Made by a program: the position numbers and the translations under genes
Origin: Nocardioides renjunii
GTDB taxonomy: Bacteria; Actinomycetota; Actinomycetes; Propionibacteriales; Nocardioidaceae
Direction: 5' to 3'
Assembly (NCBI RefSeq): GCF_034661175.1
Contig: NZ_CP141058.1
Location: forward strand, 4,030,001-4,094,000
DNA: 64,000 bases
The notes under the pieces: model-generated
Told to the model about the DNA's origin: nothing
Databases searched by the model: none
What the model saw: only the letters and a program-made list of their open reading frames with translations
Shown here: piece after piece, positions 7,817-16,413 of the stretch
Layout of the letters: each line of letters starts with the position of its first letter
Position numbering within the stretch: the stretch's first letter is position 1

Positions 7817-9163
7817 ATGACCGAACGCGTGGTGGGCGCCCTGCAGGCCCTCGTCCGCATCCCGACCGTCTCCGACCGCGACCCGTCGCGGGTCGACGCC
7901 GCGGCCTTCGACCGCCTCCTGGCCGAGCTGGCCACCTGGTTCCCGCTGCTCCACGAGCGGCTCGAGCTGACCCGGGTCGGCTCGCACGGCCTGCTGTTCC
8001 GCTGGGCCGGCGCCAGCGCCGAGCGCCCGGTCGTGCTGATGGCCCACCTCGACGTCGTACCGGTCGACGGCGAGGCACCCTGGCAGCACGACCCCTTCGG
8101 CGGCGAGGTCCACGACTCCGCGGTGGGTCCCGCGATCTGGGGGCGTGGCACGCTCGACGACAAGGGCTGCGTGGCCGGCATCTGCGAGGCCGTGGAGTCG
8201 CTGCTCGAGGCCGGGCACGTCCCGGCGCAGGACGTGTGGCTGTCCTTCGGCTGCGACGAGGAGGTCAGCGGCCCCTCGGCCGTCGACGCGGTCGAGGTGC
8301 TCCGCGAGCGGGGCGTGACCCCGTGGCTGGTGCTCGACGAGGGCGGCGCCATCGCGGGTGGCGCCTTCCCCGGCGTGCAGGCCCCTCTCGGCGTCATCGG
8401 GGTGACGGAGAAGGGCACGACGTCGCTCGAGCTGGTCGCCGAGGGACGCGGCGGGCACGCCTCGACCCCCGCCAGGAACGGCCCGACCGCCCGGATCGCC
8501 CGCGCGATCCTGCGGATCGAGAAGGCGCCGTTCCCCGCGTCCGCACCTCCACCCACGCTCGAGCTCATGCGTCGCCTGGCCCCGCACGTCCCGATGCCGC
8601 TGCGCCCGGTCCTCGCGCCGCTGCTGGGCCGCGCCGACCGGCTGGCGCCCGTGGTCACCCGGGCGCTGCTCGCGGCGGGTCCGGAGGCCGCCGCGATGAC
8701 GCGCACCACGGTCGCCACCACGACGCTGAGCGGCTCCCCCGCCCTCAACGTGATCGCCTCGACCGCTAGGGCCGGTCTCAACGTCCGCGTGATGGTCGGG
8801 GACACCGTGGAGGGAGTCGTCGAGCACGTGCGCAAGGCGGTGGCCGACGACTCCATCCGCATCGACGTGGTGGACGCCGGTGAACCGTCGCCGGTCTCCC
8901 CGATGGACGCGCCGTTCGAGCTCGTCGAGGAGTGCATCGCGGAGGTCTTCCCCGAGGCGGTGGCGACGCCCTACGTGATGATGGCGGCCACCGACTCGCG
9001 CCACTTCTGCGCGATCAGCGAGCACGTCTACCGCTTCGCCCCCTTCCGGATGACCAAGGCGCAGCGGCAGGCGATCCACTCCTACGACGAGCACATCGGC
9101 GTCGCCGACCTCGTCGACGGCGCCCGGTGGTACCAGCTGCTCATCGAGAGGCTTCCCGCATGA
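7817..9163 (+). CDS. M20/M28-family metallopeptidase (dipeptidase/ArgE-like)
   Basis: A 448-aa cytoplasmic zinc hydrolase. Metal-site motifs: LMAHLDVVPVDG (His near 76), GRGTLDDKG (bridging Asp near 113), CDEEVSG (catalytic and metal Glu near 153) and a later RGGHASTPARNG lid-domain segment. A final ATDSRHF supplies a further His ligand. Likely removes N-terminal residues from dipeptides or an N-acyl group; the substrate is unknown. Its stop overlaps the start of the following MFS gene (ATGA), so peptide or amino-acid handling and transport may be linked. Confidence 0.87.
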   Translation: MTERVVGALQALVRIPTVSDRDPSRVDAAAFDRLLAELATWFPLLHERLELTRVGSHGLLFRWAGASAERPVVLMAHLDVVPVDGEAPWQHDPFGGEVHDSAVGPAIWGRGTLDDKGCVAGICEAVESLLEAGHVPAQDVWLSFGCDEEVSGPSAVDAVEVLRERGVTPWLVLDEGGAIAGGAFPGVQAPLGVIGVTEKGTTSLELVAEGRGGHASTPARNGPTARIARAILRIEKAPFPASAPPPTLELMRRLAPHVPMPLRPVLAPLLGRADRLAPVVTRALLAAGPEAAAMTRTTVATTTLSGSPALNVIASTARAGLNVRVMVGDTVEGVVEHVRKAVADDSIRIDVVDAGEPSPVSPMDAPFELVEECIAEVFPEAVATPYVMMAATDSRHFCAISEHVYRFAPFRMTKAQRQAIHSYDEHIGVADLVDGARWYQLLIERLPA

Positions 9164-10641
9164 CGGAGATCCCGCCGGCACCGATCCAGGTGCCACCGGC
9201 GCACACGGCCGTCAAGGGGCTGGCGGCGGTCGTCGGCTTCCTCGTGCTGGTCGAGGTCGCGAGCGGCATCCTGCAGGGCTACTACACGCCGATCTACCCG
9301 CAGATCGCCGAGCACCTCTCGATCAGCGAGGGCGACGTCAACTGGTTCGAGGCCGCGCAGCTGATCGTCAGCGCCCTCTGCATCCCGCTGCTCGCGCGGC
9401 TCGGAGACCTCGTCGGCCACAAGCGCGTCCTGCTGCTGTCGACCGCCGTCACCGCCCTGGGCTCGTGGTGGCTGGCGTTCGCGCCGGGCTTCACGACCTT
9501 CCTCATCGGCTGGGCGATCCAGGGCGCGTACGTCGTCTGGCTGCCGCTGGAGATCGCGATCGTCCACCGCCGCACGCGGGCGTCAGGGCGCCAGGAGCTG
9601 CTCACCCGGCGCGGTGCCGCGATCCTCGTGGGCTCGCTCGAGCTCGCGGTCATCATCGGCGCGGTCACCAGCGGGCTGCTCGTCGAGACCCTCGACATGA
9701 ACCTCCTGCTCGCCCTGCCGGCCGTCGTCGTGACGGCGGTCTTCTTCGTCATCCTCGCCGGGGTGGAGCAGGCGCCCGGTGACGACGCCGGCGGCAGCAT
9801 CGACTGGACCGGCCTCGGCCTGGTCACGGTCGCCCTCGGGGTGCTCATGGGCGGACTGGTGCTGCTGCGCCTCGACGGCCCCGGCTCGGCGCGCGGCTGG
9901 CTCACCATCGTGCTCGCCGTGGCCGCGTTCGTCGCCTTCTGGCGCTTCGAGCAGCGTCACGCCCAGCCGATCGTCGACGTGCGACTGCTCGCCAGCCCGG
10001 CGCAGTGGCCGATCCAGCTCACGGCGTTCCTCTTCGGCATCCCCGTGCTGGGCGGCCAGATCCCGCTGTCGACGTACGCCCAGGCGGACCCGGCCGAGCG
10101 CGGCTACGGGCTCGGCGCCGACCCGGCGTTCATCTCCACGCTGATCGGTCTCTACGTCGTGACGCTGGCGATCGGCGCCTTCACCCTGCCTCTCACCACG
10201 CGGCTGCTGGGCGGCGTACGCCGTGCGCTGGTGGTCGCGTGCTGCCTCGTCGGCGTCGGCTACCTGCTCTGGCTGCCGTTCCACGACGAGACCTGGCAGG
10301 CCCTCATCAACATGGGCGTCGCGGGCCTGGGCTCGGGGGCCCTGGTCGCCGCGCTGCCCGCCGCGGCCGCGGCCGCCGCCCCGCCGGAGCGCACGGGCAT
10401 CGCCACCGGCATGACCAACGGCACCAAGACGGTCGGCGGCGCCATCGCCTCGGCGATCTTCGCGATCGCCCTCACCGCGACCGGCTCGCTCGACGCGGCG
10501 GCGGAGAAGGTCGCCCCGCTCAGCGGCTACCTCACGGTCTGGGCGGTCTGCGCCGGTGCGTCGTTCCTCGCCGCCCTCGCGCTGATGGCCGCGCCCAGGC
10601 ACGCCTTCGGCGACCGGCCCGAGGTGACGGAGATCGTCTAG
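9160..10641 (+). CDS. MFS transporter (DHA2-like drug exporter)
   Basis: A 493-aa integral membrane protein with about 14 predicted hydrophobic segments. Motif A-like LARLGDLVGHKRVL lies between helices 2 and 3, and the first helix has a substrate-pocket-like VLVEVASGILQGYYTPIYPQI segment. The length and an extra central helix pair fit the 14-helix drug:H+ antiporter family. The start ATG at 9160 is coupled to the upstream M20 peptidase gene. The substrate cannot be inferred. Confidence 0.85.
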   Translation: MTEIPPAPIQVPPAHTAVKGLAAVVGFLVLVEVASGILQGYYTPIYPQIAEHLSISEGDVNWFEAAQLIVSALCIPLLARLGDLVGHKRVLLLSTAVTALGSWWLAFAPGFTTFLIGWAIQGAYVVWLPLEIAIVHRRTRASGRQELLTRRGAAILVGSLELAVIIGAVTSGLLVETLDMNLLLALPAVVVTAVFFVILAGVEQAPGDDAGGSIDWTGLGLVTVALGVLMGGLVLLRLDGPGSARGWLTIVLAVAAFVAFWRFEQRHAQPIVDVRLLASPAQWPIQLTAFLFGIPVLGGQIPLSTYAQADPAERGYGLGADPAFISTLIGLYVVTLAIGAFTLPLTTRLLGGVRRALVVACCLVGVGYLLWLPFHDETWQALINMGVAGLGSGALVAALPAAAAAAAPPERTGIATGMTNGTKTVGGAIASAIFAIALTATGSLDAAAEKVAPLSGYLTVWAVCAGASFLAALALMAAPRHAFGDRPEVTEIV

Positions 10642-10657
10642 GTCCTGAGGCCCGAGC

Positions 10658-11284
10658 TCAGCCGACCGCGGCGGCGAGCTGCGCCACCCCCGGTCCATCA
10701 AGGTCGGTGAGCGCCTGCCCCCAACCGGAGACCACCATCAGCAGGGACAGCGCAGGTCCTGCCACCTCGGGCCCGTCCCCGTGCACGAGGTCCCTGTCGG
10801 TGGCCCGCAGCCGCACCCCGGCCGCGCGCTGCCTGCCGCCGCCCAGACCGACGGACGTCCGCAGCTGGTGGGACAGCGCGCGCTCGACAGGCTCCGAGGG
10901 GTGGGCGCGGGCCAGGCCGAGCGGTCGCCGCGCGTCCTCCCCGTGGACGACCTCCTCGACCAGGCGGCTGTCGAGCGGCGCCGGCGGAGTGGTCCTGCGG
11001 TCCGCCACCACGCGCAGCCGGTCCAGGGTCTCCTGCGGCGTCGCGCCCTTCGCCCGGGCGACGCCGCGTGCGTTCTGCCGGTCGAAGTCGAAGCGCGCCC
11101 GCGCCATGTCGCGCACGATGCTGAGCCGGGTGGTGCGCGCGTTGTCGACCAGGTGCGCCGCGACGTCGTGCACCGTCCAGCCGGGGCACAGGCTCGGCGT
11201 CTCCCACTGGTCGTCGTCCAGCCCGGTCAGGTCGTCGATGAGCGCCCAGCGCTCCTGGGCCACCAGCTGCCACACGTCGGTCAT
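10658..11284 (-). CDS. DinB/maleylpyruvate isomerase-like (mycothiol-type) protein
   Basis: A 208-aa protein of the family with an N-terminal four-helix DinB_2/MDMPI fold: WQLVAQERWALIDDLTGL, then CPGWTVHDVAAHLVDN with the conserved His for metal binding, and a second helix pair. The C-terminal part is variable. Relatives bind zinc and often use mycothiol as cofactor. The ATG at 11284 (MTDVWQLV) is preferred over the longer frame. Convergent to the MFS gene with 16 bp between them. Confidence 0.75.
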   Translation of the reverse strand: MTDVWQLVAQERWALIDDLTGLDDDQWETPSLCPGWTVHDVAAHLVDNARTTRLSIVRDMARARFDFDRQNARGVARAKGATPQETLDRLRVVADRRTTPPAPLDSRLVEEVVHGEDARRPLGLARAHPSEPVERALSHQLRTSVGLGGGRQRAAGVRLRATDRDLVHGDGPEVAGPALSLLMVVSGWGQALTDLDGPGVAQLAAAVG

Positions 11285-11323
11285 GCGGATGACCCTGCCA
11301 GCCCGCCCTGACAACCGAGCCGG

Positions 11324-12598
11324 TCAGGCGCCGGCCCAACCCCCGAACCACGCCGCCAGCGTGACGTCGGGAGTCCAGGGCCGCAGCCGCGTCTCGAGGG
11401 GACCGCCCTGCGGTGCGAGGTCGGGACGACCCCACCGCGCCGCGCGGCGGAGCAGGCGGAGGTCCTGCAGCTCGGCGCAGCCGTCGGCCACCGCCCGGCA
11501 GCCCGTGCGGCCGTCGAGGCCCGCCGCCAGGGCGGCCCACGCCGCGGCGTCCCCGGTCACCCCACGGCGTACGTCGAGGTGGCGCAGCGCCGTCGCCGGC
11601 ACCGGCTCCGCCGAGGAGACCACGCGCGGGTCCGGGCCGACGAGTGCGAGGTGCGCGTCGCCGAGGCGTACGACGGCACGTGGCAGCGCCGCCAGCAGCG
11701 AGTCGACCGTGACCAGCAGCTCCGTGTCCTCCAGGCCCGGGGCGCAGGTCACGACGAGGTCGGCGGGACCACGCGCCAGGCCGCGCCACGTGGTGCCGGT
11801 GGCCGAGGTGCGGTCGGCCACGCCCACGGTCTCGGCGAGGCGCGAGCCGGGGTCGCGGTCGCGCGCGCCGGCATCCGGGCCGTCGTGCCAGGCGACGGCG
11901 TCGGGACGGTGCGCCACCAGGCCACCGGCGGCCCAGGACCGGTGCGCGAGCTCCCAGTCCTCGCCGCCGTAGGCGCGGAAGTCCTCGTCGAAGCCGCCGA
12001 CCTCGTCGTACCACCACCGGCTGCACGCGAGGACGGCGCTGATCACGAAGCGGTGGCTGGTGGCGTCGGCGTCGAGGAGGTCACGGGAGTCGACGTAGGC
12101 GGATCGCAGCCAGTCCGGCTCGGGCAGCTCGAGCGGCGGGGCGACGCGCTCGACGGGATCGGAGGGGTCGCTGCCGGCCAGGTCGGCGTGCCGGCGGCGC
12201 CCGACGACCAGCGCCTCGGGGAGGGCCTCCGGCAGGGCCACCATGCGCTCGACGAACTCCGGCTCGGGCGCGGTGTCTGCGTCGAGGAGCACCAGCACCT
12301 CGCCCGAGGTCGCGCCCACGCCGAGGTTGCGGGCGGCGGCGGCGCGGAACCCGCGGTCGTCCTGCCGCACCAGCCACACCCCGGGCGGGACGACCGGCGC
12401 CTGCCGCGACCCGTCGTCGGCGACCACCACCTCGTCGGGCACCCGCGTCTGCCGAGACAGCGCGGCGAGGGTCCGGTCGAGCTCGTCCTGCTGCTCGTAG
12501 TGCGCGACGACCACCGAGACCGTACGTCGCGCTGCTGCGGACGGTGCGAGGTCCCAGCGGTTGCCCGGGACGCTCGTGCCCCAGGGCGGGGCCGTCAC
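11324..12598 (-). CDS. Glycosyltransferase family 2
   Basis: A 424-aa GT-A fold protein. N-terminal SVVVAHYEQQDELDRTLAAL is the nucleotide-binding strand, VVADDGS follows, and LVLLDADT near 105 is the DXD metal site. A GGFDEDFRAYGGEDWEL segment near 210 is typical of GT2/GT7-type acceptor loops. The C-terminal half is less conserved. The GTG at 12598 overlaps the stop of the upstream glycosyltransferase gene (GTGA) and is preferred. It probably works with its partner on a cell-envelope glycan; the donor sugar is unknown. Confidence 0.83.
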   Translation of the reverse strand: MTAPPWGTSVPGNRWDLAPSAAARRTVSVVVAHYEQQDELDRTLAALSRQTRVPDEVVVADDGSRQAPVVPPGVWLVRQDDRGFRAAAARNLGVGATSGEVLVLLDADTAPEPEFVERMVALPEALPEALVVGRRRHADLAGSDPSDPVERVAPPLELPEPDWLRSAYVDSRDLLDADATSHRFVISAVLACSRWWYDEVGGFDEDFRAYGGEDWELAHRSWAAGGLVAHRPDAVAWHDGPDAGARDRDPGSRLAETVGVADRTSATGTTWRGLARGPADLVVTCAPGLEDTELLVTVDSLLAALPRAVVRLGDAHLALVGPDPRVVSSAEPVPATALRHLDVRRGVTGDAAAWAALAAGLDGRTGCRAVADGCAELQDLRLLRRAARWGRPDLAPQGGPLETRLRPWTPDVTLAAWFGGWAGA

Positions 12599-13620
12599 CC
12601 CGTCACCGACGCCCACCACGCCCGGTAGGCCGCGGCGGTGTGCTCGAGCTGCGGCCCCAGGTCGGCGCCCGGCGGCGTCCAGGTCGCAGCAGGCCCCAGC
12701 AGCGCGGACTCCAGGCGCGGGACCAGCGTCGCGTCGTCGAAGATCGTGGTCGTCCCGGGGCGCAGCGCGGACATCTCACGGGCGTAGGCGCCGTCGCGGA
12801 CGAGCGGCCGGCGTCCCGCGGCGATCCACGAGTTCAGGCTGCCCGACGCGGACACGTTGCGGTGCGCCGCCACGGGCACGGTCACCCCGCGCAGCGCGCG
12901 GACGAGGTCCGCCTCGGGCACCCGGCCGGTGACCTCCACCGGCACCCCGCGCGCGCGGCTCGACCGGATGAGCTCCTCGACCTCGTCGGCGTGACCGGGG
13001 GCGGCGCCGCCGAGGACGCGCACCCGCGCCGGCGTCCCGGCCCGCCGCAGGGCGGCCGCGGCCCTGACCACCTGACGGTGGCCCTTGCCGGGATAGACGA
13101 AGCCGAACACCCCGAGGACCGGCTCCGCCGGGGCCCGGTGCACGGCCGGCTCGTCGCCCGTCCCACCGTGGTCACCGGGGCGCGAGACCGGCAGCGGGAT
13201 CACCGTCCCCTGAGCGTCCGCGTCGCTCCAGCGGTTGACGAGCGCATGCTCGTGCCACGAGTTCGTGGCCCAGGCGCGGCTGGCGCGCACGATGCGGCCG
13301 TAGGCCGCGGCGCGGGCCCGGAAGACCGGTCCGTCGGTGGGTTGGGGGACGTCGTGGAGCGTCACGGTCAGGTGCACCAGTCGCGTCAGCGACTCCACCG
13401 TCGCCGCGGCCTCCGCGGGATCGCGTCCGAACAGCCGGTCGGTGAGGTGCAGGTGGACCGCGGCCCCCGCGGCCAGGTCGCCGATGTCGCGGACGACAGG
13501 TGCGCCGGTCGCGGCGGCGACCTCGCCGGCGTAGCGGGTCACGCCGTGCGTGTCCGCCCCCACCAGCAGGTGGTGCGGAGCCGACGGCGTGCCGCTCCGT
13601 CGGGTCGGGGGGCTCGGCAC
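12595..13620 (-). CDS. Glycosyltransferase family 4-like (GT-B)
   Basis: A 341-aa GT-B protein. The middle has a linker-type start to the second Rossmann domain, VLGVFGFVYPGKGHRQVV (near 170), then VRVLGGAAPG and VEVTGRVPEADLVRAL, which are typical GT4 positions. SASGSLNSWIAAGRRPLV near 275 replaces the usual E-x7-E nucleotide-sugar motif, so donor binding may differ. GTG start at 13620. Translationally coupled to the GT2 gene; both are divergent from the TetR gene. Confidence 0.72.
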   Translation of the reverse strand: MPSPPTRRSGTPSAPHHLLVGADTHGVTRYAGEVAAATGAPVVRDIGDLAAGAAVHLHLTDRLFGRDPAEAAATVESLTRLVHLTVTLHDVPQPTDGPVFRARAAAYGRIVRASRAWATNSWHEHALVNRWSDADAQGTVIPLPVSRPGDHGGTGDEPAVHRAPAEPVLGVFGFVYPGKGHRQVVRAAAALRRAGTPARVRVLGGAAPGHADEVEELIRSSRARGVPVEVTGRVPEADLVRALRGVTVPVAAHRNVSASGSLNSWIAAGRRPLVRDGAYAREMSALRPGTTTIFDDATLVPRLESALLGPAATWTPPGADLGPQLEHTAAAYRAWWASVTG

Positions 13621-13689
13621 GCGGTCATCCTCCCGCGTGTCGCCGGCGCCGTCCTCCCCCGAAAGCGTGGGACAGACCCTCCCACCCAG

Positions 13690-13720
13690 TTGCGGCCGTT
13701 AGTGAACAGACATACACTAA
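13690..13720 (+). promoter_or_regulatory. Leaderless promoter and TetR operator
   Basis: TTGCGG at 13690-13695 and TACACT at 13713-13718 are spaced by 17 bp, which puts transcription start at about 13725-13726, on the ATG itself. TTAGTG (13699-13704) and CACTAA (13715-13720) form a perfect inverted repeat with 10-nt spacing that covers the -10 element. This fits autorepression by the downstream TetR protein. The elements are read directly; the regulation is inferred. Confidence 0.6.
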
Positions 13721-13725
13721 CTGCC

Positions 13726-14301
13726 ATGGCCCGCCCCCGCACCGTGTCCGACGACGACTTCGTCGCGGCCGCGGCGACGGCCGCCGCCCGTCGGGGCGAC
13801 GGCTCCTGGTCGCTGTCCGAGGTGGCGGCGGAGGTCGGCGTGACGCCCGCTGCCGTCGTCAAGCGGTTCGGCTCGAAGCGCGGGTTGCTGCTGGCCGTGG
13901 TGACGGCGTGGGTCCGCGACCTGCCCGTATACGACCCGGCGTCGGTCGACGACCCGCTCGGACACGTCCGGGACTGGGTGACCGGGTGGCTGGCCACCAC
14001 GGCCGACCCGGGTCAGGTGGTGGGTCACCTGACGCTGCTGCTCGACGAGATCGTCGACGACGAGACGCGCCCGCTGCTCGCCCGTGGCCGGGAGGGCCAG
14101 GCCGCCTACCTGCGGTCCGCGCTGCGCGACGCGTACGACCGCGGGCAGCTGCGCCGCGAGCCCCCGGCGGACACGGCAGCGCTGTGGCTGGACCTGCTCG
14201 CCGGCGTCGCCGTCGCGAGCGCCATCGACAGGACAGGACAGGCGGCGACCCGTGCGCTCGCCGTCATCGACAACGACATGGAGAGGTGGAGAGAGCCGTG
14301 A
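13726..14301 (+). CDS. TetR-family transcriptional regulator
   Basis: A 191-aa regulator with an N-terminal helix-turn-helix (about 8-55: LSEVAAEVGVTPAAVVKRFGSKRGLL) and an all-helical ligand domain ending in an ATRALAVIDNDMERW helix. The operator and promoter at 13690-13720 predict a leaderless, autorepressed transcript. The next gene overlaps by 4 bp and encodes a DHFR-like reductase, which is likely its co-regulated target. Confidence 0.88.
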   Translation: MARPRTVSDDDFVAAAATAAARRGDGSWSLSEVAAEVGVTPAAVVKRFGSKRGLLLAVVTAWVRDLPVYDPASVDDPLGHVRDWVTGWLATTADPGQVVGHLTLLLDEIVDDETRPLLARGREGQAAYLRSALRDAYDRGQLRREPPADTAALWLDLLAGVAVASAIDRTGQAATRALAVIDNDMERWREP

Positions 14302-14831
14302 CGAAGACGTGGGAAGGACTCGTCTTTATCGGGACGAGCGTCGACGGCCAGGTGGCTCGGGCCGACGGGTCGCTCGACTGGCTGGTGACCCGGGGCGAGG
14401 CCGCGGGGGACGCCGGCTACGCGGCGTTCATGGAGCGCGTCGACGTCATCCTCATGGGTCGGGCGACCTACGAGGTGGCTCGCGGCTTCGACCCCTGGCC
14501 CTATGCGGAGACGCCCGTCGTGGTCCTCAGCACGACGCTCGCAGCCGGACAGGACGACCGGGTGCGCGTGGTCCGCAGCCTCGATGAGGCATCGGACCTG
14601 TTCGACGGCATGCGGGCCGGCGGCGTCTACGTCGACGGCGCCTCGACCGTCCGGTCCTGCCTGGCGGCGGGCCTGGTCGACGAGCTCACCATCTCGCAGG
14701 TCCCGGTCCTCATCGGCGCCGGCATCCCGCTCTTCGGCTCGCTTCCGCACGACATCGACCTCAGCGTCGAGAGGAGCGCCGTGCTCGGCGGCGGCATGGT
14801 CCAGACGACCTACCGCGTGCACCACGGCTAG
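14298..14831 (+). CDS. Dihydrofolate reductase-family protein (RibD C-terminal-like)
   Basis: A 177-aa YyaP/YwjB-type reductase with the DHFR/RibD fold: opening LVFIGTSVDGQVA, a SLDWL segment near 28, ILMGRATYEV near 52 and GGVYVDGASTVRS for NADPH binding near 108. These proteins are not the folate DHFR; their substrates are mostly unknown. The GTG start at 14298 overlaps the TetR stop. The gene is expected to follow the TetR operator. Confidence 0.85.
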   Translation: MTKTWEGLVFIGTSVDGQVARADGSLDWLVTRGEAAGDAGYAAFMERVDVILMGRATYEVARGFDPWPYAETPVVVLSTTLAAGQDDRVRVVRSLDEASDLFDGMRAGGVYVDGASTVRSCLAAGLVDELTISQVPVLIGAGIPLFGSLPHDIDLSVERSAVLGGGMVQTTYRVHHG

Positions 14832-14856
14832 CGCCGCTGCTGCGTCGCGCCGCGGC

Positions 14857-15333
14857 TCAGCCCTGGTAGGGCGGCGCGACGCCCCAGCCCCACCGCGGGG
14901 TCGGGGCGTGCTCGACGGCGCCGGGGCCGGGCTGGGAGTTCTCCATGGCGAGCCGGGTCCCCCACTCGAGGTAGCCGATGATCGCCGCCCGGAACTCCGG
15001 GTCGGCGGGCAGTTCGGCGTCGTCGGCGGCCAGGCTCATCGTCGTGGCGAACCGGTGCCGCTGTGCCGGCGTGATGGCCAGGCCGAGGTGGTGGCGCAGC
15101 ATCGACTCGTAGCCGCCGTGGCGCTGCGTGTAGGTGTCCGGCCCCCCGAGGACCTCGGCCCACCAGTCGGTGACGTGGCCGCGGTGGTGCTCGGTGACCC
15201 CTCCGGGGAAGAAGCCCGACAGGGCGTCGTCGGCCTCCACCCGGTCGTAGAAGCAGTCGATCATCCGCCGCAGCGCGACCAGGCCGCCGGCCCAGTCGTA
15301 GAGGCTCGGCAGCCCCGGCTCGTCGACGCCCAT
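14857..15333 (-). CDS. Truncated haemoglobin (group II-like globin)
   Basis: A 158-aa globin. The LYDWAGGLVALRRMIDCFYDRV helix is the B/E region opening of group II truncated globins, followed by HHRGHVTDWWAEVLGG (E-F region) and the proximal-His region GGYESMLRHHLGL near 88-100. It should bind haem and may handle O2 or NO. The start is uncertain: ATG at 15333 or at 15351. It is the last gene of the long minus-strand run that begins with the dipeptidase gene at 21568. Confidence 0.82.
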   Translation of the reverse strand: MGVDEPGLPSLYDWAGGLVALRRMIDCFYDRVEADDALSGFFPGGVTEHHRGHVTDWWAEVLGGPDTYTQRHGGYESMLRHHLGLAITPAQRHRFATTMSLAADDAELPADPEFRAAIIGYLEWGTRLAMENSQPGPGAVEHAPTPRWGWGVAPPYQG

Positions 15334-15396
15334 GGGGACAGTCCACCGCATGCGGCGCGCGGGCGCATCCCCATTCGGGGGCGGTGCGCCCGGCCT

Positions 15397-15645
15397 TCAG
15401 CGGGTCCGGTGCTGCGCGGTCGTCGCGACGAGGCTGTCCTCGGCGGGCATGAGGAACCACAGCAGCGGGTAGATCAGCAGCTGGCTGCCCGGCACCGCGA
15501 ACAGCGTCACGATGAACAGCAGACGGGTGACCCACGGCGTGAGTCCCAGCCGGCGCCCGACGCCGGCGCAGACACCGCCGATGATCCCTCGGTCCTGCGA
15601 GCGGACGAGGCCCTGGCGGGCGAGTGCGGCGCGGATGTTGTCCAT
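15397..15645 (-). CDS. PspC-domain membrane protein
   Basis: An 82-aa protein with the PspC signature IIGGVCAGVGRRLGL (about 21-35) followed by one or two hydrophobic segments (VTRLLFIVTLFAVPG and LLIYPLLWFLMP). PspC proteins sit in the inner membrane and act in envelope-stress sensing. ATG at 15645 has GGAGGAA immediately upstream. Its position just after a NarL-type response regulator gene fits a LiaF/PspC-like stress circuit. Confidence 0.85.
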   Translation of the reverse strand: MDNIRAALARQGLVRSQDRGIIGGVCAGVGRRLGLTPWVTRLLFIVTLFAVPGSQLLIYPLLWFLMPAEDSLVATTAQHRTR

Positions 15646-15750
15646 GGTTCCTCCGGTGGGTCGACTGATGGGTCCAGCCTCCTCCGCGCGGCGGCCGTGC
15701 GCCATCGGGATCTGCCCCTGCTCGACCCCGAGGCCGCCCCCGGGACGCTG

Positions 15751-16413
15751 CTAGGCGGGCCCGACCAGCCCGTGCTCGTGGGCGAACACGACGACCTGCA
15801 CCCGGTCGCGCAGCGCCAGCTTGCGCAGCACCGACCCGACGTGGGTCTTGACCGTCGACTCCGAGGCGAACACCAGTCCCGCGATCTCGGTGTTGGACAT
15901 GCCGCGGGCGACGGCGGCGAACACCTCGCGCTCCTTCTCGGTCAGGGTGAGGTACGCCGCCGGCGCGGGCGCGCGCGCCACGAACTGGTCTGCGAGCAGC
16001 AGGGACAGGTCGGCGGGCGCGAGCACGGCGTTCCCGGCGTGCACCGTGCGGATCGCGTCGCGCAGCATCACCGGCGTGGTGTCCTTGAGCAGGAACCCGC
16101 TGGCACCGTGGCGGATGGCGGTGGCCGCGCGGTCGTCGAGGTTGAAGGTGGTGAGCACGACCACGCGCAGCGGGTGCTCGCGCCGGGACACCCGGTCGGG
16201 CAGGAACAGCTGCCGGGTGGCCTCCACGCCGTCCATCTCCGGCATCCGGATGTCCATGAGCACCACGTCGGGCTCGAGGTCGTCGACGACCTGGACCGCC
16301 TCGAGGCCGTCACCGGCGACCCCGACGACCTCCATCCCGTCCTGGGCGTCGACGATCACGCGGACGCCCTCGCGGAAGAGCTCCTGGTCGTCGACCAGCA
16401 CGACGCGGATCAC
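15751..16413 (-). CDS. NarL/LuxR-family response regulator
   Basis: A 220-aa regulator with an N-terminal receiver domain (VVLVDDQELFREG; phosphoacceptor Asp in VVLMDIRMPEMDG near 54; Thr in VVLTTF; Lys in GFLLKDT) and a C-terminal LuxR helix-turn-helix (LTEKEREVFAAVARGMSNTEIA to VKTHVGSVLRKL). The stop of the sensor kinase overlaps its start by 4 bp, so the pair is co-translated. It is likely to control the upstream cell-wall genes in the same operon. Confidence 0.93.
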   Translation of the reverse strand: MIRVVLVDDQELFREGVRVIVDAQDGMEVVGVAGDGLEAVQVVDDLEPDVVLMDIRMPEMDGVEATRQLFLPDRVSRREHPLRVVVLTTFNLDDRAATAIRHGASGFLLKDTTPVMLRDAIRTVHAGNAVLAPADLSLLLADQFVARAPAPAAYLTLTEKEREVFAAVARGMSNTEIAGLVFASESTVKTHVGSVLRKLALRDRVQVVVFAHEHGLVGPA

